From Cytobacillus firmus NBRC 15306 (GTDB lineage Bacteria > Bacillota > Bacilli > Bacillales > Cytobacillaceae), in NCBI RefSeq assembly GCF_001591465.1, contig NZ_BCUY01000045.1:1-32700 (forward strand): a stretch of 32,700 nucleotides of DNA, in the 5' to 3' direction. The stretch's first letter is position 1. Every line of letters starts with the position of its first letter. Position numbers and translations under genes: made by a program. The notes beneath the pieces are model-generated. The model searched no databases. It was given only the letters and a program-made list of their open reading frames with translations, and was not told the origin of the DNA. Of the stretch, positions 7,985 through 16,378 are shown one piece after another.

Positions 7985-9541
7985 TTATTTCTTATCAGCA
8001 AGAGTGGCCTGGATACCTTTAGAAGGCTGGACGGGTTCTTTTTCTTTTATTTCCTCAGTCATCTGCTCCAGGCTTTGGCGGACGTTTCCTTTGCCTGAAA
8101 AGTTTTGGAGAAGCTCCTTCACATCAATGCCGGATGAAGCTTTCAGGCTTTCCTGCATCGTGGACATCAGGTTGGTGGCATAGCCGGTTACTTTATTGGC
8201 ACCTCCATTAGTGCTGTCACTCCCTGTATCAACCACTGTAATTTTATCAATATTCGATAACGGGCTTGCAAGCTGTTTCGCATATTCCGGAAGCATGTTA
8301 ATGACCATATCCATCATGGCTGCCTGGCCATACTGTTCAAATGCCTCGGCGATTTTTCTCTTTGCCTCTGCTTCTGCCAGACCTTTTAGGCGAATGATTT
8401 CTGCTTCAGATTCACCTTGGGCGCGCTGTGAATCAGCCTTGGCCATCCCATCTGCCCTAACTCTTTCAGCTTCTGCACGGGCCTGTGATTCAATCCTATA
8501 TTGGTTTGCATCCGCTTCGGCAATTTGCTTTTTCTTTTCTGCCTCTGCCGCCTGCTCAACAGCATATCTGTCTGCATCTGCTTTTTTCTTCACTTCGGAA
8601 TCATATTGGCGTTCTCTTCTTAAGATTTCTTTTTCTTCAAGTTCAATTTGCTTTTGACGTTCTATAATTCTGATTTGCATTTCATGCTCGGTAACTTCCT
8701 GCTTTGCTCTGGCTGTCTCAAGGTCATATGCCTGGTCAGCCCGTGCTTTGGCAATATCCTGTTCCCTTCTGTAGTCAGCCATTTTCATTTGATTTTCTTT
8801 CTCGGCTTCAGCTATTTCAGTTGCCCTTTCAAGTTCTGCTTTTTGGGCATCCTTTGCTGCTTCTGCCCGTTTAATCCGGGTTTCCTTTTCAGCTTCAGCC
8901 GTGGCAATATCCGCATCCCTTTTAACCTGGGCTATTCTTGGCCTTCCCAATGAATCAAGATATCCATTTTTGTCACGGACATCTTTGATTGTAAAAGAAA
9001 CAATGATCAAACCCATTTTGGCCAGATCCTGTGACGCTACCCTTTGAACCTCCTGGGAAAATTTATCCCTGTTTTTATATATTTCTTCGACCGTCATTGA
9101 TCCCAGAATTGACCGCAAATGTCCTTCAAGAACTTCTTTCGCTTCATTTTCCCGATCTTCCTTAGATTTACCAAGGAACTGTTCTGCAGCAGTAGCAATT
9201 TCCCCAATACTCCCGCCGATTTTAATAATTGCAGTTCCATCTGCCATGACAGGAACTCCCTGTTCGGTATATACTTCCGGAGTGGTAACCTCCAGTTTGC
9301 TTGACAGGAGGCTCAATGGCTCTGCCTGTTGAAAGACAGGAAGTACAAATGTTCCTCCGCCTCTGATTATTTTTATCTTATTTCCTGATTCGTCAACATG
9401 GACATTTTTACTTCCCAAGTAACTGCCTGTTACAATTAACGCTTCATCCGGCCCAGCAGTCCGATATTTTGTAATGAACACACCTAGCAGAGCAATCAGC
9501 AAAAATGCTGCAATTCCAATTACAACCCAAACCATTAACAT
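7985..9541 (-). CDS. floT: Flotillin-like scaffold protein FloT
   Basis: SPFH/flotillin protein of 518 aa (B. subtilis FloT is about 509). It has an N-terminal membrane segment (about residues 3-24), then the very conserved KYRTAGPDEALIVTGSYLG start of the SPFH domain, GGGTFVLPVFQQAEPLSLL, and a long Ala/Glu/Lys coiled coil (about 200-400) with AEAEA repeats. The C-terminal part (NMLPEYAKQLASPLSNIDKI) mediates oligomer contacts in the family. It organises functional membrane microdomains. It lies 15 bases downstream of yuaF, so the two are co-transcribed from the sigma-W promoter. The annotated start MLMVWVV is kept; a start two codons later is possible. Confidence 0.96.
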   Translation of the reverse strand: MLMVWVVIGIAAFLLIALLGVFITKYRTAGPDEALIVTGSYLGSKNVHVDESGNKIKIIRGGGTFVLPVFQQAEPLSLLSSKLEVTTPEVYTEQGVPVMADGTAIIKIGGSIGEIATAAEQFLGKSKEDRENEAKEVLEGHLRSILGSMTVEEIYKNRDKFSQEVQRVASQDLAKMGLIIVSFTIKDVRDKNGYLDSLGRPRIAQVKRDADIATAEAEKETRIKRAEAAKDAQKAELERATEIAEAEKENQMKMADYRREQDIAKARADQAYDLETARAKQEVTEHEMQIRIIERQKQIELEEKEILRRERQYDSEVKKKADADRYAVEQAAEAEKKKQIAEADANQYRIESQARAEAERVRADGMAKADSQRAQGESEAEIIRLKGLAEAEAKRKIAEAFEQYGQAAMMDMVINMLPEYAKQLASPLSNIDKITVVDTGSDSTNGGANKVTGYATNLMSTMQESLKASSGIDVKELLQNFSGKGNVRQSLEQMTEEIKEKEPVQPSKGIQATLADKK

Positions 9542-9556
9542 ATTGTGTCCCCCTGT

Positions 9557-10078
9557 CTATAATTCTTTGTAATCAATCACTTTAATAACTCCATTTGCGA
9601 CTTCAACAATCAGCACTTTGCTTCCTTCTGCTATGACCGTATTTTCATAGCTTGAAGCAGGCTTGGATATTCTCCCGCTTATATTTTCAATTAAAACCTC
9701 ACCGAAACCATTCTCCGGTATAGGAATTAATACCGTACCTACTCTCCCCCTTAAGGATTCATCTGTGTAAACGAGAGATTCTTCAGCAGAAGCTAATGGT
9801 ATAAGAACAAAGATATTCAGCAATATATCCAGCAAAACCGCAATAACAGCCGCTATCAAAAGAATGACTGCGCTATTTAGAGTGGTTGTCATTTCAAAGA
9901 TATAGCCTGCAGCGGAGAGAAAAGTAATAAATGCCAGAATCAGTACTGGATTTAGAAAGCTGCCCTCCCCAATTCCATCTGCCATATCTCCAAAAAACAC
10001 ATACAAAATAATTAAGATACCAGAAAAAATAAGTGTGCTGAGATAAATGGTCTGAATAGGTAAACCAAATAATTCCAT
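9557..10078 (-). CDS. yuaF: NfeD-like membrane protein YuaF, FloT partner
   Basis: Membrane protein of 173 aa, near the 174 of B. subtilis YuaF. It starts MELFGLPIQTIY, has about three or four hydrophobic segments (residues 8-30, 45-65, 70-105) and ends in a soluble OB-fold NfeD domain (about 110-173; SLRGRVGTVL, GFGEVLIE). YuaF pairs with FloT and affects membrane fluidity and microdomain organisation. The ATG at 10078 is chosen because AGGGTG precedes it by 6 bases and it matches the family start; a start at 10096 lacks a ribosome site. Confidence 0.93.
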   Translation of the reverse strand: MELFGLPIQTIYLSTLIFSGILIILYVFFGDMADGIGEGSFLNPVLILAFITFLSAAGYIFEMTTTLNSAVILLIAAVIAVLLDILLNIFVLIPLASAEESLVYTDESLRGRVGTVLIPIPENGFGEVLIENISGRISKPASSYENTVIAEGSKVLIVEVANGVIKVIDYKEL

Positions 10079-10158
10079 AAAATGCACCCTATCCATTTTT
10101 ATAGTTAGGCTATCTATCCCGTGCCTCCTTCCTTTTTACTATTAAAGCTTAAATTATA

Positions 10159-10185
10159 TACGGACAAAGACCAGGAATTGTTTCA
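10159..10185 (-). promoter_or_regulatory. Sigma-W promoter for yuaF-floT
   Basis: On the minus strand TGAAAC (10185-10180), a 17-base spacer and CGTA (10162-10159) match the sigma-W consensus exactly. The B. subtilis orthologous operon is known to be sigma-W dependent. Confidence 0.88.
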
Positions 10186-10370
10186 TTTTTCTTAACTTTT
10201 TCCCAATTATTACTGCTGCTTCTTCAGCTTGTCTAACTTTCACCCTGTTATAGTCATTTTTATTACTATTCATGCATACCATATTTGAGGATTTAAAATC
10301 CTATTTAGGATTAAATGGTGAAAAATGGTGGAATAGACCAATATATCTGGTTAGCGGAGGGAGAGGGATC

Positions 10371-10673
10371 ATGACAAGGTCTGAATTGCATATGGAGAAG
10401 CCTAAGAGTAAATTTATGCTGGTGTCAATTGTCCTATTGGGATGTATAGCGGCTATCTTTACAGCATTATATTTTTATTCTCAAAGCCTCATTACTATAG
10501 AAGCCCCCAAAAAAGAACTGGGTGAGAAAATCATCATCCAGCTTCCTTCCGGAAAGAGTGTATTTACATATGAAAACCTTATAGTTGAAGAAGAAGGAAA
10601 ACTTTTTTATAAAGGCGAAAGAAATACCCTGGATTTGACTGGCGGTACAATTGTTTATGAGGATTGGGAATGA
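10371..10673 (+). CDS. Hypothetical membrane-anchored protein (100 aa)
   Basis: One hundred residues. The N-terminal 16 are basic and cytoplasmic, one membrane helix follows (about 15-38, LVSIVLLGCIAAIFTALYFY), and the rest is a small extracytoplasmic beta-rich domain ending TGGTIVYEDWE. The ATG at 10371 has a GGAGGGAGAGGG site 4-10 bases upstream; the longer frame from 10272 lacks one. It is divergent from yuaF. No family was recognised, and no enzyme motif is visible. Confidence 0.72.
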   Translation: MTRSELHMEKPKSKFMLVSIVLLGCIAAIFTALYFYSQSLITIEAPKKELGEKIIIQLPSGKSVFTYENLIVEEEGKLFYKGERNTLDLTGGTIVYEDWE

Positions 10674-10761
10674 ACAGGGAAAACTCGGTTTTCGAAGGAA
10701 TCCTCTGCAGTTGACAAAATGTTTTCACATCCTTTAAGATGAGCAAAAATGGCGAGGAGAA

Positions 10762-11568
10762 ATGACTTTGAAGGTAATGAAAAATGTGATTTTTACAGCT
10801 TTAGCTACAGTTATTTCATTTTTCGGCATTAAGAAAATAGCAAATAATTCACATAAGATAAAAAGAATTGGCCATCGGGGAGTTGCCGGCTACTGCCCGG
10901 AAAATACTTTTCCCTCATATGAGCGCGCAATCGAAATGGGAGCAGATTATCTGGAAATTGATGTGCAATTAAGCAGGGATGGAAGGCTGGTCGTGATTCA
11001 CGATTCCCTTGTAGACCGCACAACTGACCATAAAGGAAAAGTCTCTGACTTTACCTTCGATGAGCTCAGAAAAATGGATGCCGGCAGCTGGTTTTCTACA
11101 AAATTCAGCGGTGCCTGTATCCCTTCATTTGAAGAGGTCTTGGACAAATACGCGGACCGCGTCGGGCTTTTAATTGAGTTAAAAAAACCGTCCCTATATC
11201 CGGGCATTGAAAAGATGATCGCCGAGGAACTAAAAAAAAGAAAACTTGATTCAAAAGGTAAAGAACAAATTATTGTGCAGTCATTTGAAACAGCTTCAAT
11301 GAGATTATTTCATGAACTGATGCCGGAAATCCCTGTCGCCATCTTAATCAACTATCCTCCTGACAAAATGGAGATAAAAAATATTGCCGAATATGCAAGC
11401 TACCTGAATCCTAAGTGGACAGTGGTTAATAAGCGGGTGATCGATCTAATTCATGCGAATGGCATGAAAGCAATCGCCTGGACTGTGCGTTCGAAAAAAG
11501 AAGCAGATAAATTAAAGCATTATCCATTGGATGGAATTGTAGCTGATTATTTAGACCTTATTGAATAG
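10762..11568 (+). CDS. Glycerophosphodiester phosphodiesterase (GDPD)
   Basis: GDPD/UgpQ-type enzyme of 268 aa, splitting glycerophosphodiesters into sn-glycerol 3-phosphate and an alcohol. The TIM-barrel motifs are present: GHRGVAGYCPENT (catalytic His, Glu), ADYLEIDVQLSRDG (metal Glu/Asp) and VVIHDSLVDRTT (second catalytic His), all in residues 35-90. GLLIELKKP and QSFE follow. Residues 5-22 are hydrophobic, suggesting a membrane anchor or signal sequence. The start is uncertain: ATG 10762 lies very close to GAGGAGA, whereas the in-frame TTG at 10768 has ideal spacing of 8. Monocistronic with its own terminator. The preferred head group cannot be read from sequence. Confidence 0.9.
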   Translation: MTLKVMKNVIFTALATVISFFGIKKIANNSHKIKRIGHRGVAGYCPENTFPSYERAIEMGADYLEIDVQLSRDGRLVVIHDSLVDRTTDHKGKVSDFTFDELRKMDAGSWFSTKFSGACIPSFEEVLDKYADRVGLLIELKKPSLYPGIEKMIAEELKKRKLDSKGKEQIIVQSFETASMRLFHELMPEIPVAILINYPPDKMEIKNIAEYASYLNPKWTVVNKRVIDLIHANGMKAIAWTVRSKKEADKLKHYPLDGIVADYLDLIE

Positions 11569-11570
11569 AC

Positions 11571-11610
11571 AAAAAGGGTGCAGTCCAAGTCATGGTCTGC
11601 ACCCTTTTTT
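11571..11610 (+). terminator. Bidirectional terminator, GDPD gene / MurE-like gene
   Basis: Thirteen-bp stem AAAAAGGGTGCAG / CTGCACCCTTTTT with a 13-base loop and T-runs on both strands. It sits between two convergent genes and overlaps the minus gene's stop by two bases. Confidence 0.92.
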
Positions 11611-13069
11611 ATAAGACTGCCTGTTTTCTTCCGGTTTTCAGCAGCTTTAAGGTTTCCAAATCATTATCTGCCGGTAAAGCAAATGACTGTTGATAAGCTT
11701 CAGGTCCCTTCCCGGTAATAAAGATCCAGTCATTCTCTTTTGCTTCAGACCAAGCTTTCCGGATAGCCATTGTCCGGTCGGGGATCACTTCACCCTTACC
11801 TTCTCCATATTCTTTATTCAGAAAAATTAATTTGCTTAACATTTCATTTTCACACTCATCGTTGAGGTCATCAGCGGTTAAATAAAATTTATGGCAGTAT
11901 TTTGCCGTAACTTTAATCATATCCACACGTTTTGATTGATCTCTTCCGCCCCGGAATCCATAAATTTGAAAGATTCTTTCAGCCCCCTGCTGCTTCGCTG
12001 TGTCCAGACAATATTCAAATGCATCCACTGTATGAGCATAATCCACGACAAATTTAGCTCCTGATGGATGAATAATCATTTCAAAACGGCCAGGTATACC
12101 CGGAAATGAAGCCAGAGCCTTAATCATATATTCCGGGTCTATCCCCAAATCAATACCTGTCAGAAAAGCCATTGCTGCATTATAAACATTATGGTGGCCC
12201 GGAAGAGGAAATTCAATTTCAAACGATCTCCCTCTCATCTCAAGAATAAAAACAGTCTTCCCATTTATAGCAGTGTCTTTTATTGAACAGCACTTCTCAT
12301 CACCCAGCGTAATCAAAGGAATCTTTTCCTTTTGCAGATGCTCTGTCATTTTTTCTCCCCACGAATTATAACCATTTACGACTCCTTTCCCGCCTTCTTT
12401 TAACAGGGTAAAGATTTTCTTCTTATCATAAAAATACTGATCCATATTATTATGATAATCAAGATGGTCATGAGCCAGATTAGTAAATAGCCCGTAGTCT
12501 AATTCCAGACCTTCTGTTCTTGACTGTTCCAGCGCATGAGAAGAAATCTCCATAACGACAAACTCATCATGGCTTTTACTCAGCATTTTTTGAATCTGCA
12601 GGGCATCCGGCGTCGTGTTGCTGGTCTTATATTCCTCATTATTTATTATATTGGAGACAGTTCCCAAGAGGGAGCAGGTCCTGCCTGCAGTCTCCAATAT
12701 ATGCTTTAAAATATAGGCGGTGGTCGTTTTCCCATTAGTTCCCGTAATGCCTATTATTTTATGCTTTCTTGACGGCCGATCATAGAAGCAGCTCGCCAGT
12801 TTCCCAAGACTCTTTCTGCTATCTGTTACTTTTATGTAGGGCACATTTAATTCAATGGCTTCCTCACCCACTACGGCAGCAGCACCATTTTCAACAGCTT
12901 GTCCAATAAAGTCATGTCCATCTGCCTGAAAACCTTTAATTGCAACAAAAAGGCTTCCTTTCCCCACTTTGCGTGAATCCATTTCGACCCCTGTAATATC
13001 AGGATCGTTTGTAAGTACACCCATCTCCCCGCTATCCTTTAGGCAATTAATAACCTGGGATAATTTCAT
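11609..13069 (-). CDS. MurE-like Mur ligase, divergent substrate motif
   Basis: Mur ligase of 486 aa with all three domains. It has P-loop GITGTNGKTT (107-116), the TTPD region (152-155), SSHAL (177), the lysine-carbamate region YDKKKIF (about 214-220), YAHTVDA (344) and the C-terminal GGRDQSKR (374-381). These match MurE, which adds the third amino acid to UDP-MurNAc-L-Ala-D-Glu. However, the diaminopimelate-reading DNPR loop is replaced: TADDLNDE (398-405) has D-D-L-N where D-N-P-R is expected, and GKGHE has become GKGPE (453-457). It also stands alone, far from any dcw-cluster genes, with AAAGGAGA as ribosome site. It is therefore probably a paralogue with another amino acid or another UDP-peptide substrate, rather than the main murE. 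Confidence 0.83.
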   Translation of the reverse strand: MKLSQVINCLKDSGEMGVLTNDPDITGVEMDSRKVGKGSLFVAIKGFQADGHDFIGQAVENGAAAVVGEEAIELNVPYIKVTDSRKSLGKLASCFYDRPSRKHKIIGITGTNGKTTTAYILKHILETAGRTCSLLGTVSNIINNEEYKTSNTTPDALQIQKMLSKSHDEFVVMEISSHALEQSRTEGLELDYGLFTNLAHDHLDYHNNMDQYFYDKKKIFTLLKEGGKGVVNGYNSWGEKMTEHLQKEKIPLITLGDEKCCSIKDTAINGKTVFILEMRGRSFEIEFPLPGHHNVYNAAMAFLTGIDLGIDPEYMIKALASFPGIPGRFEMIIHPSGAKFVVDYAHTVDAFEYCLDTAKQQGAERIFQIYGFRGGRDQSKRVDMIKVTAKYCHKFYLTADDLNDECENEMLSKLIFLNKEYGEGKGEVIPDRTMAIRKAWSEAKENDWIFITGKGPEAYQQSFALPADNDLETLKLLKTGRKQAVL

Positions 13070-13230
13070 ATTTCTGTCTCCTTTAATGTTTGAACATCAA
13101 GTAATTTGGTGTATATATCTATAATCATTATCTTTTGTTTTCCCACATTCACAGGAAATATGCCTTCTTAAGGATACAAATAACGGGTTATGAGAAAAAT
13201 CGTCTTAATATACTAGAATTGAGGATAATT

Positions 13231-13269
13231 TAGGGTGAATAGCTTCTGAAAAATAAGCGATTCACCCTA
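13231..13269 (-). terminator. Inverted repeat downstream of tgl, possible terminator
   Basis: TAGGGTGAAT + GCTT pair with AAGC + ATTCACCCTA around a 9-base loop: 14 bp with a single A-G mismatch. It starts 25 bases past the tgl stop but has no T-run on either strand, so terminator function is not certain. Confidence 0.5.
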
Positions 13270-13293
13270 TTGAAATGTCAGCTTAATTTCGTT

Positions 13294-14034
13294 TCACAAT
13301 ACAGACAATGGCCGCTTGGCAAACTGTGATAGATACTTCACGTTCAATCGGCTATGCTGTGAAATGAGATAAGCATCCCTTGTAGCACCTGGCTTTCTTA
13401 GCGTGTTAAGAGCTCTTATCATCCCTGCTTCGCTTTCCATGCCTACCCCATGCCCAAAGAACATGCCACCGCCCAAATAAACAGAATTCTCACCTGTCCA
13501 AACTGGATGATCATAATCAGGATTGTAAAAATAAACGACGTCTCCAGGTATGAAATTCCGGCCCCTTTTTGTAACAATCGACAGGTCATGATCATAATTC
13601 CAGTCCCATACAAGAAGTCCCTGAAATAATGTATTGAAGCGGCTGACAGAGATGGAGTCCAATACAGCTTTATAAAAAATCAGCACAATGGCTGTTGTAC
13701 ATTCAAAAGCATATTCCCAGCTGTTCGTAAACACATCCATGATCGCATCTGACGGTAAAACAGATGGATCAAGAAGATATCCATAATTCGTCCTTCTCCA
13801 TATGCGCGGATTGAACCGTGATGTGTTAAAGGGTGCAAACTCCACACGGCTCCCATGAAGCTGCCTGGCTGCTTTAATAATATTCTCCCTTAAAAGGATA
13901 TCAAATAGCAGTTCATGCATTGAATCGTATTGATGAGTCTCGGGACTGCTCTCCAGCGCCAGATAAATTTCACGCTGAACTCCAAAAAAGCTGGAAGCCC
14001 CCGGTTTATTCTGATTATTCGAAAGGATAATCAT
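13294..14034 (-). CDS. tgl: Spore-coat transglutaminase Tgl
   Basis: Protein-glutamine gamma-glutamyltransferase of 246 aa, equal in length to B. subtilis Tgl (245). It forms epsilon-(gamma-glutamyl)lysine cross-links among coat proteins late in sporulation. The catalytic cysteine lies in YAFECTTAIV (Cys112; Cys116 in B. subtilis), and WDWNYDHD and PGDVVYFYNPD follow as in the family; FFGHGVG near residue 195 holds a conserved His. The C-terminus (SQHSRLNVKYLSQF) also matches. GAAGGGGGG precedes the ATG, and a sigma-K-like promoter lies about 30 bases upstream of the start. Monocistronic. Confidence 0.95.
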   Translation of the reverse strand: MIILSNNQNKPGASSFFGVQREIYLALESSPETHQYDSMHELLFDILLRENIIKAARQLHGSRVEFAPFNTSRFNPRIWRRTNYGYLLDPSVLPSDAIMDVFTNSWEYAFECTTAIVLIFYKAVLDSISVSRFNTLFQGLLVWDWNYDHDLSIVTKRGRNFIPGDVVYFYNPDYDHPVWTGENSVYLGGGMFFGHGVGMESEAGMIRALNTLRKPGATRDAYLISQHSRLNVKYLSQFAKRPLSVL

Positions 14035-14063
14035 TGTCTTCCCCCCTTCAAATGAACTTATAG

Positions 14064-14091
14064 TAGCTTATGGTTTCATTTGCAGGAGGGT
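14064..14091 (-). promoter_or_regulatory. Candidate sigma-K promoter of tgl
   Basis: On the minus strand AC (14091-14090), a 17-base spacer and CATAAGCTA (14072-14064) fit the mother-cell sigma-K pattern AC-N16/17-CATANNNTA. B. subtilis tgl is expressed under sigma-K. The motif is short, so chance matches are possible. Confidence 0.55.
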
Positions 14092-14262
14092 TCCTTCATT
14101 ATTTGACCCCCATCACTTACCCAATCCCAGTTATTTATTATCGGAAAATATCTTTTTTTCTGAAATAAGCTTGCTTTTTATTCCAGTTACCCTGTACAAT
14201 ATTCAACATATTCTTAAGTTTCAGATTATACTTATATTTTCTTACAACAGGGGGTTTTTCTC

Positions 14263-15699
14263 ATGGCGACTTTTTTAGGTTCGATTGTTTTGCTGATTGC
14301 AGGTTATGCCATTTATTCCAAGGTAGTAGAGCGTATATTTGGTATTAATGACAGCAGCCCTACACCCGCTTATACGGAAAAAGACGGAATGGACTTTGTT
14401 CCGATGAGCTGGTGGAAAGGCAGCTTGATTCAGCTTTTGAATATTGCAGGGTTAGGTCCCATTTTCGGTGCAATTATGGGCGCATTATACGGACCCGCAG
14501 CTTTTATCTGGATTGTGGCCGGTTCTATTTTTGCCGGGGCGGTTCATGATTATTTTTCAGGGATGCTTTCTCTAAGGCATAAAGGGGAACAATTTCCAAG
14601 CATTGTCGGAAGATATTTAGGAAGACCGGCCAAAACGTTCATTAATATATTTTCAATTCTCTTAATGGTTTTGGTTGCCGCTGCATTTACTGCCGGTCCG
14701 GCACAGCTGATTTCAAGTATAACTCCATTAAGTTTTATGGCATCATTGCTCATTATTTTTGCTTACTTTATTCTGGCAGCTGTTTTGCCAGTAAACCGTA
14801 TAATCGGAAAGATTTATCCTTTATTTGGTGCAATATTAATTTTTATGGCAGTTTCCATTGCAGTCGCACTGCTTTTCAGTGAAAAATCCATACCGAATGT
14901 AACACTGTCTAATCTTCATCCAGGTGAACTTCCAATCTGGCCTTTACTGATGGTCACCATTTCATGCGGAGCGATCTCAGGTTTTCATTCAACACAAAGT
15001 CCAATTGTCTCACGTACATTAAAAAAGGAAAGTGATGGAAGAAAGGTTTTCTATGGCGCCATGATTGGCGAAGGAATTATTGCCTTAATCTGGGCAGCAG
15101 CGGGCATGAGCTTTTTCGGCGGAACAGGAGGGCTTCAAGATGCATTAGCTGCTGGTGGCCCAGCGGGAGTGGTTAATGAAATTTCGGGCAGTCTCCTTGG
15201 TACGCTCGGAGGAATCCTTGCTATACTAGGTGTAATCATCCTGCCGATAACAACCGGAGATACTGCCCTTCGTTCTTCAAGAATGATGCTGGCAGAATCA
15301 CTTTCATCTTTAATAAAAATGGATGGGAAATGGAAGGTTGTCATCACCACTTTACCTGTGGCTCTTCCTACTTTATATCTGGCAACAATCGATTACTCAT
15401 TCCTTTGGAGATATGTCGGATGGACAAATCAGGTTACAGCGGCGGTCATGCTTTGGACAGCCACTATGTATCTTTTGAAAAATAACAAATTCCATTGGAT
15501 TTGCGGTGTTCCTGCATTGTTTATGACCGGTGTAGTATCCACCTATATCTTCTATGCCCCTGAAGGATTTCAAATGGATTATCAACTATCAATGATCATC
15601 GGATCAGTTATTACACTCTTTATTACAGGCTGGTATGTTTATCAAATCGTAAAACAAAGGCAGCTGAGCAAGAATAACCCCAACTTAAAAGCTGCTTGA
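14263..15699 (+). CDS. cstA: CstA-family carbon-starvation transporter
   Basis: Polytopic membrane protein of 478 aa with about 12-13 hydrophobic segments. It belongs to the CstA/BtsT family, which includes pyruvate transporters and peptide-associated carbon-starvation proteins. Family signatures are FGPIxGxxxG-like GLGPIFGAIMGALYGP (residues 64-79), VHDYFSGMLSLRHKG (near 100), GAISGFHSTQSPIVSRTL (near 235) and PITTGDTALRSSRM (near 325). It is the short bacillar form; E. coli CstA is about 700 aa. The ATG has CAGGGGG upstream. It is divergent from tgl, and a terminator follows directly, so it is probably monocistronic. The substrate is not readable; pyruvate is the best guess from the family. 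Confidence 0.93.
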   Translation: MATFLGSIVLLIAGYAIYSKVVERIFGINDSSPTPAYTEKDGMDFVPMSWWKGSLIQLLNIAGLGPIFGAIMGALYGPAAFIWIVAGSIFAGAVHDYFSGMLSLRHKGEQFPSIVGRYLGRPAKTFINIFSILLMVLVAAAFTAGPAQLISSITPLSFMASLLIIFAYFILAAVLPVNRIIGKIYPLFGAILIFMAVSIAVALLFSEKSIPNVTLSNLHPGELPIWPLLMVTISCGAISGFHSTQSPIVSRTLKKESDGRKVFYGAMIGEGIIALIWAAAGMSFFGGTGGLQDALAAGGPAGVVNEISGSLLGTLGGILAILGVIILPITTGDTALRSSRMMLAESLSSLIKMDGKWKVVITTLPVALPTLYLATIDYSFLWRYVGWTNQVTAAVMLWTATMYLLKNNKFHWICGVPALFMTGVVSTYIFYAPEGFQMDYQLSMIIGSVITLFITGWYVYQIVKQRQLSKNNPNLKAA

Positions 15700-15705
15700 A
15701 ACGTT

Positions 15706-15743
15706 AAAAATGCACCTCACACAAGAGTGAAGGTGCATTTTTT
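15706..15743 (+). terminator. Terminator of cstA
   Basis: Stem AAAAATGCACCT / AGGTGCATTTTT (12 bp) continuing inward with CAC/GTG, then a T-run. It starts 7 bases past the cstA stop. Confidence 0.9.
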
Positions 15744-15882
15744 ATGGTAGATCCCTTACAGAGCATCTTCTCTTATTTCGGATTAAGCCGTTAAACTCTT
15801 GCAGGTCTTTGCTAATCGTCATTTAGGTTTTGCTCTGCCTTCAGAGGGTAATGAATACTAACAGTTAAAGGAGGGTTTAACT

Positions 15883-16005
15883 ATGGCGGATAAAACCTAT
15901 TCTGAAAAAAATAATTCTATAGAACAAGATAAAAAGCAAGAGAACGATAGAGATATCGAACCCCAAAGAGAACCTGAAAAACCTCAGGAAGAAAACCGGA
16001 AATAA
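15883..16005 (+). CDS. Small hydrophilic protein (40 aa)
   Basis: Forty residues, almost all charged or polar (MADKTYSEKN start, REPEKPQEENRK end), with no hydrophobic segment and a probable disordered state. AAAGGAGGG lies 5 bases before the ATG. The next gene begins 14 bases after its stop and also starts MADK, so they form a two-gene operon. The function is unknown; a spore or desiccation-related peptide would be in keeping, but this is a guess. Confidence 0.7.
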   Translation: MADKTYSEKNNSIEQDKKQENDRDIEPQREPEKPQEENRK

Positions 16006-16019
16006 GGAGGGTGACAAAT

Positions 16020-16286
16020 ATGGCTGACAAAAACATTCAGAATGGAAAGATGGATAACCCCGAGCAATATAAAACCGAAAAAGAAAGTTTATTTGACAAG
16101 TATGAAAGCGAAAAGAATGTTGATCCTATTCCAATGGAAGACTTAAAGCAAGAGAAAGAAGAAGAAAAAAACGGATCAAAAATAAAGAGCTGTTCATCTA
16201 CAGAAGAAAAATACAAAGCAGACTTTGAAACAATAAAAAAGAAAAAGCTGTTTGGCGATAAATATGACGATGGAACAAGAACATAA
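16020..16286 (+). CDS. Hydrophilic hypothetical protein (88 aa)
   Basis: Eighty-eight residues rich in Lys, Glu and Asp (KQEKEEEKNGSKIK; ETIKKKKLFGDKYDDGTRT end) with one CSS motif and no membrane segment. The ATG at 16020 is chosen because AAGGAGGG lies 8 bases upstream; the in-frame GTG at 16011 overlaps that site. It is second in an operon with the 40-aa gene and is followed by a shared terminator. No family recognised. Confidence 0.72.
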   Translation: MADKNIQNGKMDNPEQYKTEKESLFDKYESEKNVDPIPMEDLKQEKEEEKNGSKIKSCSSTEEKYKADFETIKKKKLFGDKYDDGTRT

Positions 16287-16346
16287 GAAATCCATGATAC
16301 TATTAAGGTCAAAATCAGAGTTAAAAGAAATAATAAAAATTAAACT

Positions 16347-16377
16347 CCTGGCACCCAAAAGGGTGTCAGGCTTCTTT
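16347..16377. terminator. Bidirectional terminator
   Basis: CCTGGCACCC / GGGTGTCAGG, a 10-bp stem with one G-U and a 4-base loop, then CTTCTTT on the plus strand and a T-rich stretch on the minus. It lies between the small-protein operon and the convergent HAD gene. Confidence 0.8.
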
Positions 16378-16378
16378 A

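Noticed and set aside
8196-8953. Several Ser/Phe-rich plus-strand ORFs opposite floT
   Set aside because: Antisense shadows of the Ala/Glu-rich coiled coil; no start signals.
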